From contig JAUNGE010000035.1 of NCBI GenBank assembly GCA_030524675.1, positions 1 through 36,839 of the forward strand: a DNA stretch of 36,839 bases, written 5' to 3'. Of the stretch, positions 1-6,948 are shown one piece after another. The position numbers were made by a program, and so were the translations under genes. Origin of the DNA: a bacterium. Its GTDB lineage: Bacteria > Bacillota > Clostridia > Lachnospirales > Lachnospiraceae. How positions within the stretch are numbered: position 1 is the stretch's first letter; every line of letters starts with the position of its first letter. The notes under the pieces were generated by a model. The model was given only the letters and a program-made list of their open reading frames with translations, did not search any database and was not told where the DNA came from.

Positions 1-42
1 TATGAGGCCTCACAAAAGCGGGTCTTGAATGAGGCAAAATAG
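1..42 (+). CDS. C-terminal tail of an unidentified upstream gene (partial)
   Basis: The first 42 bases read in frame 1 as YEASQKRVLNEAK followed by a TAG stop. The strand and the 72-base A-rich spacer before the next start are consistent with the last codons of a gene lying upstream in the same operon. Thirteen residues are too few to identify a family. It could also be a chance frame, since only 14 codons are visible. Confidence 0.5.
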   Translation, partial: YEASQKRVLNEAK

Positions 43-114
43 AAAAAACAAGAACAAGAAAAAATAAGAAAATAAGAAAAAAATAAATACGTGGATAAAG
101 GAGAAAATATAAGT

Positions 115-1431
115 ATGAGACCTGTGTTGAAATCATCAGACTATGGCATTGACAGGACGGGAAGCATCCTTGTCACAGAGAAACTGCAGAAACTGATTGA
201 CAAGACGGCAGAGGAAAAGGGTATTCTGCTTTTGGAGCGAGGAACCTATCTGACCGCATCTCTGTTTTTAAAGAGCCATATGGAATTTCGTTTTGAGGAT
301 GGCGCTGTGCTTCTGGGAACCACAGATGAGTCTCAGTATCCAGTGATTCCAACCAGAGCTGCCGGTATTGAGATGGATTGGTATCCAGGCATTTTAAATT
401 GCAATGGACAGACAGATGTGGTGGTAAGCGGCGCCGGAACTGTGGATGGACAGGGAGAGTACTGGTGGAGAAAGTACTGGGGCGACGATATGAAAGGCGG
501 AATGCGCAAAGAGTACGATGCAAAGGGGCTGCGTTGGGCGTGCGACTATGACTGCATGAGAGTGCGCAACGTAGTCATTATGGAGTCTACCGATGTTACA
601 CTGAAAGATTTCACCTCGACCCGCTCTGGATTCTGGAATGTCCATATCTGCTACAGCAGCCAAGTGCATGTGGATGGAATCAGAATCACATCCTGCGGCC
701 TTCACAGTCCGAGCACGGACGGAATTGATATTGACTCCTGTGACCATGTGCTGGTGGAGAATTGTGTGACTTCCTGCAACGATGACAGTATCTGCATCAA
801 ATCGGGAAGAGATGCGGATGGACTGCGTGTAAATCGTCCATGCCATGACATTACAGTGCAGAATTGTGAGGTTTTAGCTGGTTTTGGCGTGACGATCGGA
901 AGCGAGGTATCCGGCGGCGTTCATGATATTGTGCTGCGAAATATTCATTATAAAGGCACAGACTGCGGATTCCGCATCAAATCCTCGATTGCCAGACGCG
1001 GATACATCAAAAATGTGCTGGTGGAAGGGCTTGAGATGGTGAATGTCAAGTATCCGTTCCATCTATTTTTGAACTGGAATCCGGCTTACAGCTACTGTGA
1101 ACTGCCGGAAGGGTATGAGGGGGAGATTCCTGAATCCTGGAAAAAATTGCTGTCACAGATTCCTGACAATATTCCAAAAACGGAGGTAAGCGACCTGACA
1201 ATCCGCAATGTGAAGGCATACAATGAGCCGGATTATGCGGGAATCAGCCGTGCATTTCATATTGAGGGATTTGAGGAGATGCCGATAAAGCGCATCCATT
1301 TTGAGAATGTGTCCTTAGACTGCAAGGAGTTTGGCGTGATTCATTATGTACAGGATATGCAGTGGAAGGATGTCAATATTTCTGTCTCCGAGGCGAGAGA
1401 TGCGAAGAATGACGATTATGACAACCGATAA
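115..1431 (+). CDS. GH28 polygalacturonase-like glycoside hydrolase
   Basis: Predicted to hydrolyse alpha-1,4-linked galacturonic acid or related uronide units from pectic oligosaccharides; no signal peptide is visible, so it should act on imported oligomers in the cytoplasm. The 438-residue protein has the right-handed beta-helix pattern of GH28: STDGID with Asp202, the acidic pair Asp223-Asp224 in CNDDSICIKSG, the IGSE segment after residue 260, and the RIK motif at Arg287-Lys289. The family's usual GHG histidine is replaced: the sequence reads GFG at 256-258. The ATG at 115 is preferred over the GTG at 91 because AAAGGAG sits about 10 bases before it. It lies in an operon-like run with the amidohydrolase and TauE genes and near a KDG kinase, which fits pectin breakdown. 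Exact substrate (galacturonan, rhamnogalacturonan, xylogalacturonan) cannot be told. Confidence 0.9.
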   Translation: MRPVLKSSDYGIDRTGSILVTEKLQKLIDKTAEEKGILLLERGTYLTASLFLKSHMEFRFEDGAVLLGTTDESQYPVIPTRAAGIEMDWYPGILNCNGQTDVVVSGAGTVDGQGEYWWRKYWGDDMKGGMRKEYDAKGLRWACDYDCMRVRNVVIMESTDVTLKDFTSTRSGFWNVHICYSSQVHVDGIRITSCGLHSPSTDGIDIDSCDHVLVENCVTSCNDDSICIKSGRDADGLRVNRPCHDITVQNCEVLAGFGVTIGSEVSGGVHDIVLRNIHYKGTDCGFRIKSSIARRGYIKNVLVEGLEMVNVKYPFHLFLNWNPAYSYCELPEGYEGEIPESWKKLLSQIPDNIPKTEVSDLTIRNVKAYNEPDYAGISRAFHIEGFEEMPIKRIHFENVSLDCKEFGVIHYVQDMQWKDVNISVSEARDAKNDDYDNR

Positions 1432-1452
1432 ATGTAATTGATAAATACAATC
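1427..1452 (+). repeat. 13-bp tandem duplication spanning the GH28 stop codon
   Basis: GATAAATGTAATT at 1427-1439 is followed directly by GATAAATACAATC at 1440-1452, matching at 10 of 13 positions. The first unit contains the gene's TAA stop, and an in-frame second TAA follows two codons later. It resembles stop-spanning duplications at 29385 and 31065. Confidence 0.55.
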
Positions 1453-1502
1453 AATCAGTACAATACATACCGTACAACCAATAGGGAACAATAGGTGACT
1501 TT

Positions 1503-2831
1503 ATGACAACATGTGATATATTGATAACATGCACGACAGTTTTAAGGGCATATGACACGCTGGAAGAGCAGATGGATATTGCCATCTCAGGCGGAATCAT
1601 TCAGGAAGTGGGCAAAAACCTGCAAAAGACATGGGCTGCAGCAGAGGTGTTGGATGGAAAAGGAAAGCTGTTTATGCCAGGACTGGTGGACAGCCATATG
1701 CATACAGGGCAGCAGCTCTTAAAGGGCCTGGTGCTGGACGCAAAGCCGATTATCTGGACGAGAATTATGCTGCCCTTTGAGAGTGCTTTGACGCCGGAAA
1801 AGATGCGTCTCAGTGCGCAGGCAGCGGCGCTGGAGATGATAAAATGCGGCACAACTGGCTTTGTCGATGCGGGAAGCTATCATATGAAGACGGCAGCGGC
1901 GGTCTATGCAGAGAGCGGACTGCGGGGTGCGCTTTCGTATTCTACTATGGATGAAGCGGGGCTTCCGGCGCCGATTGCCATGGATGCAAAAGAGGCAGTG
2001 AGACGCACCGATTCCCTGTTTGAGCAGTTTCATGGGATTGGAAATCTGAAGGTGTACTATTCTCTGAGAGCACTGAATTCCTGCTCGAATGAGCTGGTTT
2101 TGCTCGCAGCGCAGAGAGCGGCAGAGCGACATACCATGCTGCAGGCACACATGAACGAATACATGGGTGAAATCAACGGAATTGTAAAGCGGGAAGGAAT
2201 GTGTCCCTATGAATACCTGGACAAAATGGGCGTGCTGAACAGTCAGTTTCTCGGCGCGCACAGCCTGATTCTGTCGGATGAGGAGAAAGCGCTGATTGGG
2301 GAACGGAATGTCAAAATCTGTCATTGCCCGTTCAGCAACTGCGGAAAGGCAGTGCCGGACACACCACAGCTTCTGGATATGGGAATTTCCGTGGGAATGG
2401 GCACGGATGGGGCGGCTCACGGAGGATTAAGCCTTTGGAATGAGATGAAAATTTTTCGCTCTATTATGAATATTTATCATGGCGTTCCAAGTCAAAATCC
2501 AAAGGTAATGCCGGCAGAGCAGATTTTAAAGATTGTGCTGGAAGGCGGTGCGGCGGCTCTGGGAGAAACTGGAGAACTTGGCCGCATTGAGCCTGGATAT
2601 AAGGCGGATATTATCAGTATCTATATGGACCAGCCACATCTGTGTCCAACCGGAAACAAGCTGCATACGCTGCTTGAATGTGTAAATGCAGGCGATGTGT
2701 GGGACATGATTGTAAACGGAAAAGTGCTGATGAAGGGCAGAGAAGTACGTTCCATGGATGAGGAGCGGATTCTGTATGAATCAAAGAAATACATGGAAGC
2801 TCAAAATGCAGCAAATTCTGCTAAAGAGTAA
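1503..2831 (+). CDS. ATZ/TRZ-type amidohydrolase (MTA/SAH deaminase-like)
   Basis: Member of the metal-dependent amidohydrolase superfamily, in the branch containing S-adenosylhomocysteine/5'-methylthioadenosine deaminase, guanine deaminase and chlorohydrolases. The 442-residue protein opens with the small composite beta domain. It then shows the metal-binding His65-x-His67 in FMPGLVDSHMHTG, a further His in LQAHMNEY, another in GAHSLILSDEE, and the catalytic Asp302 in MGTDGAAHGG. These are the expected ligands of a mononuclear Zn or Fe deaminase/hydrolase. The start is supported by AGGTGA a few bases before the ATG at 1503. It is followed after 35 bases by a TauE-family exporter, so the two may handle one compound: hydrolysis or deamination and anion efflux. 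The substrate is unknown; homologs of this type are often annotated as adenosine-type deaminases, but this is not demonstrated here. Confidence 0.85.
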   Translation: MTTCDILITCTTVLRAYDTLEEQMDIAISGGIIQEVGKNLQKTWAAAEVLDGKGKLFMPGLVDSHMHTGQQLLKGLVLDAKPIIWTRIMLPFESALTPEKMRLSAQAAALEMIKCGTTGFVDAGSYHMKTAAAVYAESGLRGALSYSTMDEAGLPAPIAMDAKEAVRRTDSLFEQFHGIGNLKVYYSLRALNSCSNELVLLAAQRAAERHTMLQAHMNEYMGEINGIVKREGMCPYEYLDKMGVLNSQFLGAHSLILSDEEKALIGERNVKICHCPFSNCGKAVPDTPQLLDMGISVGMGTDGAAHGGLSLWNEMKIFRSIMNIYHGVPSQNPKVMPAEQILKIVLEGGAAALGETGELGRIEPGYKADIISIYMDQPHLCPTGNKLHTLLECVNAGDVWDMIVNGKVLMKGREVRSMDEERILYESKKYMEAQNAANSAKE

Positions 2832-2866
2832 GAGAAGAAAAAGAAACTGGAGGAAAAAAATAAAAT

Positions 2867-3667
2867 ATGACATTCTGGCTCATAGTATTGGCATCCAATC
2901 TGATAGTGGGTGCTCTGGTTGGACTGACAGGAGTGGCAGGATTTCTGCTGCCCATCGTGTATACAGGCCCTTTGGGGTTGGAAGTGACAGAAGGACTCGC
3001 ACTGAGTTTTGCAGCGTTTATTGTTTCCGGCGCGCTGGGAGCTTGGAATTACCAAAAAGCAGGAAATCTGGACGTGCCGTTTGGGATTCGCCTGAGTGTG
3101 GGAAGTTTGGCGGGGGCAATACTCGGAGTCAGACTGAACCTGATTATACCGGAGCAGAGGGTGAAAACGCTGCTCTATGTCGTTGTGCTGCTGTCAGGTA
3201 TTTCGATTCTGCTGCGCAAAGAAAATGGCAGAAAAGCAGGAAATGAGAAGGCGGCAGGAGAGGGAAAGAAGGAACAAAAAGAACGACAGAAGAAAGGATG
3301 GAATATCTCGGAGCATCTTTTCGCGACGCTGCTTTTAGGATTTCTGACAGGCGCTGTCTGCGCGCTGTCCGGAGCGGGCGGGCCAGTTCTAGTGATGCCG
3401 CTTCTGGTTGTTCTGGGAATTCCCATCCGCACGGCGGTGGGTGTTGCCCTGTTTAACTCTATCTTTATCGGAATTCCTGCCTGTGTCGGCTATCTGACAC
3501 AGTGCTCTCTGACAAAACTTCTGCCAGTGCTGGCAGCAGCGCTGGTTTCACATGCAGCAGGTGTAACGTTTGGAAGTAAAAATGCAGTCAGAATCAATCA
3601 GACAGTATTAAAAAAGGGAATCGCAGTGTTTTCTATCTTGATTGCAGTGTGGAGATTGTTCCTGTAA
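2867..3667 (+). CDS. TauE/SafE family sulfite or organic-anion exporter
   Basis: A 266-residue integral membrane protein of the TauE/SafE (former DUF81) family. It has two homologous halves of about four hydrophobic segments each, separated by a Lys/Glu-rich cytoplasmic loop around residues 120-145. The family signatures are visible as LVGLTGVAGFLLPIV in the first half and GAVCALSGAGGPVLVMPLL in the second. Members export sulfite, sulfoacetate or other small anions across the cytoplasmic membrane. It begins 35 bases after the amidohydrolase with a GGAGG-type ribosome site and ends in front of a hairpin terminator, so it closes this operon. The exported anion cannot be deduced from sequence. 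Confidence 0.85.
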   Translation: MTFWLIVLASNLIVGALVGLTGVAGFLLPIVYTGPLGLEVTEGLALSFAAFIVSGALGAWNYQKAGNLDVPFGIRLSVGSLAGAILGVRLNLIIPEQRVKTLLYVVVLLSGISILLRKENGRKAGNEKAAGEGKKEQKERQKKGWNISEHLFATLLLGFLTGAVCALSGAGGPVLVMPLLVVLGIPIRTAVGVALFNSIFIGIPACVGYLTQCSLTKLLPVLAAALVSHAAGVTFGSKNAVRINQTVLKKGIAVFSILIAVWRLFL

Positions 3668-3744
3668 TGGAGTAAAAATCTGACATACAAAAATGACAGT
3701 GAAAAATAGCAATAGAAAGATAGAAATAGAAAGACAGAATGAAA

Positions 3745-3788
3745 AAGAGGAAGAATGTGAAGCGTTTCTGCTTGGCAATCTTCCTCTT
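3745..3788. terminator. bidirectional rho-independent terminator between convergent genes
   Basis: AAGAGGAAGA at 3745-3754 is perfectly complementary to TCTTCCTCTT at 3779-3788, with a small inner stem AAGC/GCTT. On the - strand the stem runs into TTTTT, and on the + strand into AATTTTAT. It lies between the converging exporter and KDG kinase genes and can serve both. Confidence 0.75.
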
Positions 3789-3871
3789 AATTTTATGTAA
3801 ATTTCAGAGACAGAATATCGTTTGCCTCCAACTCCATATGAGTTTTCTGGTTTCTTTCCTGAATATCCTGC

Positions 3872-4960
3872 TTATCTCTTGATGTCGTAGTTCATATTCA
3901 TCAGGTTGCGGATGCTGTCCACATCGTCTGTGATATTGGCGTCACCGTGAATGGTGTGTTTGATTACGCTGCTCGCTACTGCGAAGTTAATCATATCCAT
4001 GGCGCGGTAATTGTGCATCATTGCATAGATCAGACCGCTGGCAAATGCATCGCCGCCGCCGACACGGTCCAGAATGTTGAAGGTAAACAGACGGCTCTCA
4101 AAGGTATGGCCTTCGTACCACATAAAGGCTTTCAGGCTGTTTTCACTACCGCTGTGCGCATATCTGACGTGACGGGCAATACATTTTAAGTTCGGATAAC
4201 GATTCACAAATGCTTGGAAAATCTCATCCTGCTGCTCGTAGCTTGGCTGCAGTGGCACGCCGTCTTTCCAGTCGCCGAGGCTGTGGTTTTCTTCATCTTT
4301 CCACAGATGGTACGGCTCAATTCCCAGAAGAACATCTACATAAGGAAGGCACTGTGTACAGAAATCTCTCGCCTCTTCCCAGGACCACAGAGCGCTTCGG
4401 AAGTTTCCGTCGAAGCTCACAGTCATGCCAAGTTCTTTGGCCGCTTTCAGAGAATTTAAAATCAACTGCCGGCAATTCTCCCCTAAAGCCGGTGTGATAC
4501 CACTCAGATGCAGCCAGTCAAATCCATCCAGCAATGCATGCAAATCCACTTTGCTGTAATCATACTCCTGAATCGCACTGTGCTTGCGGTCATAGATGAC
4601 CTTGCTTGCACGGATTCCGTAACCGGTCTCCAGGTAATAGGTTCCCAGACGGTGTGTCGGAGTCTCTTCCGGTGTACTTAAAATCATCGGTGTACAGTGT
4701 ACATCATTACTTCTCAGCATACGGATGGCACTTTTTCCAAGGCTGTTGTTCGGAACAACACTGAAAAAGGTACTGTCCACACCAAGGTTTGCAAGCGCCA
4801 GTGCGATGTTTGCCTCGCTGCCGCCGTAGCTGGCTTCAAAGCTGCTTGTCATACGGATTTTTTCGTAGTTTGGCGGACTCAAACGAAGCATAATCTCGCC
4901 GATGGTAAAAAACTTCTTGGAAGAATCGTTGTTCTGCAATAATGGGTTAAAATGTTCCAT
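3872..4960 (-). CDS. kdgK: 2-keto-3-deoxygluconate kinase (PfkB family)
   Basis: Predicted to phosphorylate 2-keto-3-deoxygluconate to KDPG with ATP, the penultimate step of hexuronate and pectin catabolism before KDPG aldolase. The 362-residue protein has the PfkB/ribokinase fold. The N-terminal substrate signature is GGSEANIALALANLG around residues 46-60, and VSFDGNFRSALW at 181-192 is typical of KDG kinases. The C-terminal PfkB motif DRVGGGDAFASG has catalytic Asp304. The start ATG at 4960 is preceded by AAGGAGT. It is transcribed divergently from the D-amino-acid operon and convergently with GH28, whose uronate products it could process. No aldolase or isomerase is in the window. A generic fructokinase is an alternative but the FDGNFR segment favours KDGK. 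Confidence 0.85.
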   Translation of the reverse strand: MEHFNPLLQNNDSSKKFFTIGEIMLRLSPPNYEKIRMTSSFEASYGGSEANIALALANLGVDSTFFSVVPNNSLGKSAIRMLRSNDVHCTPMILSTPEETPTHRLGTYYLETGYGIRASKVIYDRKHSAIQEYDYSKVDLHALLDGFDWLHLSGITPALGENCRQLILNSLKAAKELGMTVSFDGNFRSALWSWEEARDFCTQCLPYVDVLLGIEPYHLWKDEENHSLGDWKDGVPLQPSYEQQDEIFQAFVNRYPNLKCIARHVRYAHSGSENSLKAFMWYEGHTFESRLFTFNILDRVGGGDAFASGLIYAMMHNYRAMDMINFAVASSVIKHTIHGDANITDDVDSIRNLMNMNYDIKR

Positions 4961-5008
4961 ACTCCACTCCTTATTCTTTTGAGATTTTTACATTGCGTAA
5001 CTGTTTTG

Positions 5009-5037
5009 ATTATAGCAAATTATCTGACAAAAATAAA
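5009..5037 (-). promoter_or_regulatory. candidate promoter of the KDG kinase
   Basis: Read on the - strand, a perfect TATAAT (5014 to 5009) lies about 50 bases before the KDG kinase start. The -35 at 17-bp spacing is the weak TTTATT (5037 to 5032), so activation or an alternative -35 is possible. Confidence 0.45.
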
Positions 5038-5067
5038 GTATTTCTCCAAGCTATTCCAGAATTCTTT

Positions 5068-5084
5068 TGTATTAAAAAAATACA
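5068..5084. promoter_or_regulatory. inverted repeat, candidate operator
   Basis: TGTATT (5068-5073) and AATACA (5079-5084) are perfect complements around five adenines. It lies about 30 bp upstream of the KDG kinase -35 and may bind a uronate regulator. No regulator is identified in the window. Confidence 0.35.
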
Positions 5085-5106
5085 CTTGATAAACGGAAAA
5101 TCAAGT
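5084..5106. promoter_or_regulatory. inverted repeat ACTTGAT-N9-ATCAAGT, candidate operator
   Basis: ACTTGAT at 5084-5090 and ATCAAGT at 5100-5106 are perfect complements with a 9-bp spacer, a geometry typical of dimeric repressors. It touches the preceding dyad and lies in the shared upstream region of the divergent genes. Confidence 0.4.
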
Positions 5107-5152
5107 TTTGTGAGCATAACGTGGGAGGAGTGGAAGTGTAATGTTCTCTCGA

Positions 5153-5192
5153 TTTCAACAAAAAGTTGAAACTATATTGACAAAAAGTTTAA
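5153..5192 (+). promoter_or_regulatory. dyad plus 22-bp-phased direct repeat at the D-amino-acid operon promoter
   Basis: TTTCAAC (5153-5159) and GTTGAAA (5165-5171) form a perfect 7-bp dyad around five adenines. ACAAAAAGTTGAA at 5158-5170 recurs as ACAAAAAGTTTAA at 5180-5192, exactly 22 bp later, about two helical turns. The second copy overlaps the -35 box and spacer. This is a likely operator, plausibly for the YheO-like protein encoded just downstream (inference). Confidence 0.5.
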
Positions 5193-5205
5193 GTACTGTT
5201 ATACT
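5177..5205 (+). promoter_or_regulatory. strong sigma-A promoter for the regulator-led operon
   Basis: A perfect TTGACA at 5177-5182 is followed after exactly 17 bp by TATACT at 5200-5205, one mismatch from consensus. The start of transcription would be near 5212, about 50 bases before the regulator's ATG. Confidence 0.8.
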
Positions 5206-5264
5206 CACCATAGACAAAAATTGTAAAAAAGCGACAAAAATATGGATAAATAAGGGAGATTTTT

Positions 5265-5903
5265 ATGACAAAAAAGGAAGCATTTGAATTCCTGGATCGG
5301 ATTGCGCAGGGGATTGCAGTGATGTTTGGGGAGCAATGTGAAACCCTGGTACATGAGATTGACGGACAGAAGATTGTCAATGTGGCAATTTATAATGGGC
5401 ATGTGTCCGGCAGAACGGTGGGTTCTACACTGAGTATCTACGGAAAAGACACGCTGCTGGACGAGGACGACGGTTCTGGCATGAACCTGGATTTGGACTA
5501 TGTGAATCAGATGGTGGTGACGTCGAGCGGAAAAAGCATCAAATCTTCTACGTTTCATTTCCGCGGCGAAGATTACCACTATGCACTGGGAATCAATTAT
5601 GACATCACGGTGCTCGGACAGATCAATCATGTGATGGAAAATCTGCTCAGAACGGAGGAGACGCTGCGTGCCTCTCTCTCCGGAAGGCGGTCTTCCGATA
5701 TGGAAGAGCTGTTTGAATCCTGCCAGAAGGTGATGAACCGGCCGTTGGCACAGATGCAGAAGGCGGAGCGGATTGCTCTGGTTGGAATGTTGAAGGAAAA
5801 GGGATTTTTCCAGATACAGAAAAGCGTGCCGTATGCTGCAGAAAGATTGGGTGTGACAAAATATACCATCTACAATTATCTGAATGAACTTGGAGGAATT
5901 TAA
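5265..5903 (+). CDS. YheO/DauR-type PAS-HTH transcriptional regulator
   Basis: A 212-residue cytoplasmic DNA-binding regulator with the two-part layout of the YheO family. The N-terminal YheO-like PAS domain covers about residues 5-120, with the characteristic ETLVHEI start and the conserved HYALGINYDIT segment. A C-terminal helix-turn-helix covers about 165-212 and includes SVPYAAERLGVTKYTIYNYLNEL. Family members include DauR, which controls D-arginine catabolism. That matches its position as first gene of an operon encoding an ornithine cyclodeaminase-family enzyme (DauB family) and a D-amino-acid deacylase. GGGAGA precedes the ATG by 5-8 bases. A strong promoter with repeats overlapping the -35 sits directly upstream, so autoregulation is likely (inference). 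The ligand is unknown; a D-amino acid or derived imino/keto acid is plausible. Confidence 0.87.
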   Translation: MTKKEAFEFLDRIAQGIAVMFGEQCETLVHEIDGQKIVNVAIYNGHVSGRTVGSTLSIYGKDTLLDEDDGSGMNLDLDYVNQMVVTSSGKSIKSSTFHFRGEDYHYALGINYDITVLGQINHVMENLLRTEETLRASLSGRRSSDMEELFESCQKVMNRPLAQMQKAERIALVGMLKEKGFFQIQKSVPYAAERLGVTKYTIYNYLNELGGI

Positions 5904-5960
5904 GCAGAGGAACGAAGAACGAGAAAAAGAAAAGTAGAGGAAAGGAAGTTTGGGAAAATT

Positions 5961-6899
5961 ATGAGAATTGTGGAAGCAGAGGAAGCCAGGCAGCGGTTGA
6001 GTATGCCAGTATGTCTGGATTTGATGAGAAGTGCACTGCGGGAACTGGAGGTGGGAAACTGGACACAGCCAGTCCGCTCCATCGCCCTTCTTCCAGGCGG
6101 TGAGAAGTTCGGGTTTATGCCGGCATATCTGGGAGACTGTTTCGGGGCAAAGGTGCTCTCCGCATTTCCGCAGAATGTGGGGACGGCGTATCCGTCCCAC
6201 ATTGGATATGTCATGTTGTTTGAGGCGGAGCACGGAAGCTTTATCGGCATGGCGGACGCCTCTGTGATTACTGAAATTCGTACAGGAGCCGTGTCCGGTG
6301 TGGCGACAGACCTGTTAGCCAGAAAAGATGCACATCGGCTGGCGGTTATCGGCGCCGGAGCGCAGGGGCGCAGTCATCTGGCGGCGATGACAGCGGTCCG
6401 AGATATCACGCAAGTCAGAGTGTATGACAAGAGGGAAGAGGCAGCAAAGCGTTACTGTGAGGAGATGTCAGCTCTGTATCAGATTCCGGCGATAGCAGCA
6501 GGCAGTGTCAAGGAAGCGGTGGAAGATGCGGATATTATCTGCACGTTGACGCCAAGTAAAGAGCCATATTTGAAGGCGGACTGGATTGCGCCAGGGACAC
6601 ATATCAATGCGGTTGGTGCTTTCACGCCGAATGCGAGGGAAGTGGATAGTGCACTGATGGCGAAGGCAAAGCTGTATGCGGACCAGGTGGAGGCTATGAA
6701 GAAGGAGTGTGGGGAATATCTGATTCCCGTGCAGGAAGGCTTGTTCGGAGAAGAGCATATCACCGGCTCAATCGGCGGCATCCTGGCAGGCACCGTGCCA
6801 GCGAGAGAGAATGAGACAGAAATTACACTGTTTGATGCGCTGGGACTGGCAGTGGAAGATGTGGTATGCGGCAGATTTTTGTGCCGAGATGATACATGA
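5961..6899 (+). CDS. ornithine cyclodeaminase/mu-crystallin family dehydrogenase
   Basis: A 312-residue NAD(P)-dependent enzyme of the OCD/mu-crystallin superfamily. Members act as ornithine cyclodeaminase, ketimine or imino-acid reductase, alanine dehydrogenase, or DauB in D-arginine use. The Rossmann dinucleotide motif GAGAQGRSHL is at 131-140. The conserved substrate-side segments GAKVLSAFPQN (Lys64) and EIRTGAVSGVATDLLAR (about 105-121) are intact. Another conserved block, APGTHINAVGAFTPNAREVD, lies near 211-230. It follows the regulator by 57 bases and precedes a peptide ABC transporter, so it probably processes an imino or amino acid released from the imported substrate. True lysine or ornithine cyclodeaminase activity is not assured; the family is functionally broad. 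Confidence 0.88.
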   Translation: MRIVEAEEARQRLSMPVCLDLMRSALRELEVGNWTQPVRSIALLPGGEKFGFMPAYLGDCFGAKVLSAFPQNVGTAYPSHIGYVMLFEAEHGSFIGMADASVITEIRTGAVSGVATDLLARKDAHRLAVIGAGAQGRSHLAAMTAVRDITQVRVYDKREEAAKRYCEEMSALYQIPAIAAGSVKEAVEDADIICTLTPSKEPYLKADWIAPGTHINAVGAFTPNAREVDSALMAKAKLYADQVEAMKKECGEYLIPVQEGLFGEEHITGSIGGILAGTVPARENETEITLFDALGLAVEDVVCGRFLCRDDT

Positions 6900-6948
6900 T
6901 AAACCATAATAAACCAAGTCATAAAAGAGACAAAAAAGGAGAAAAGTT

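Larger units (their letters stand above)
4961..5264. promoter_or_regulatory. 304-bp divergent control region with three dyads
   Basis: No gene is seen here. The region carries a candidate - strand promoter for the KDG kinase, a strong + strand promoter for the YheO-like regulator operon, and three inverted repeats: 5068-5084, 5084-5106 and 5153-5171. A GTGGGAGGAG run at 5121-5130 resembles a ribosome site, but no convincing coding frame follows it. Confidence 0.7.

Noticed and set aside
91-114. GTG at 91 as start of the GH28 gene
   Set aside because: The ribosome site AAAGGAG lies after this codon and serves the ATG at 115.
394-846. 150-codon - strand frame inside the GH28 gene
   Set aside because: It lies opposite conserved catalytic residues of a clear enzyme gene, has no ribosome site and no recognisable domain.
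1719-2420. 233-codon - strand frame inside the amidohydrolase gene
   Set aside because: Antisense shadow of a conserved gene; His/Arg/Cys-rich composition typical of reversed coding DNA and no ribosome site.
2758-3246. 162-codon + strand frame overlapping the amidohydrolase end and the TauE gene
   Set aside because: It overlaps two real genes in another frame and has an Arg/Ser-rich composition with no family likeness.
5205-6233. 342-codon - strand frame across the YheO-type regulator and OCD genes
   Set aside because: Opposite strand of two conserved genes and across their promoter; no ribosome site and His/Phe-rich nonsense composition.
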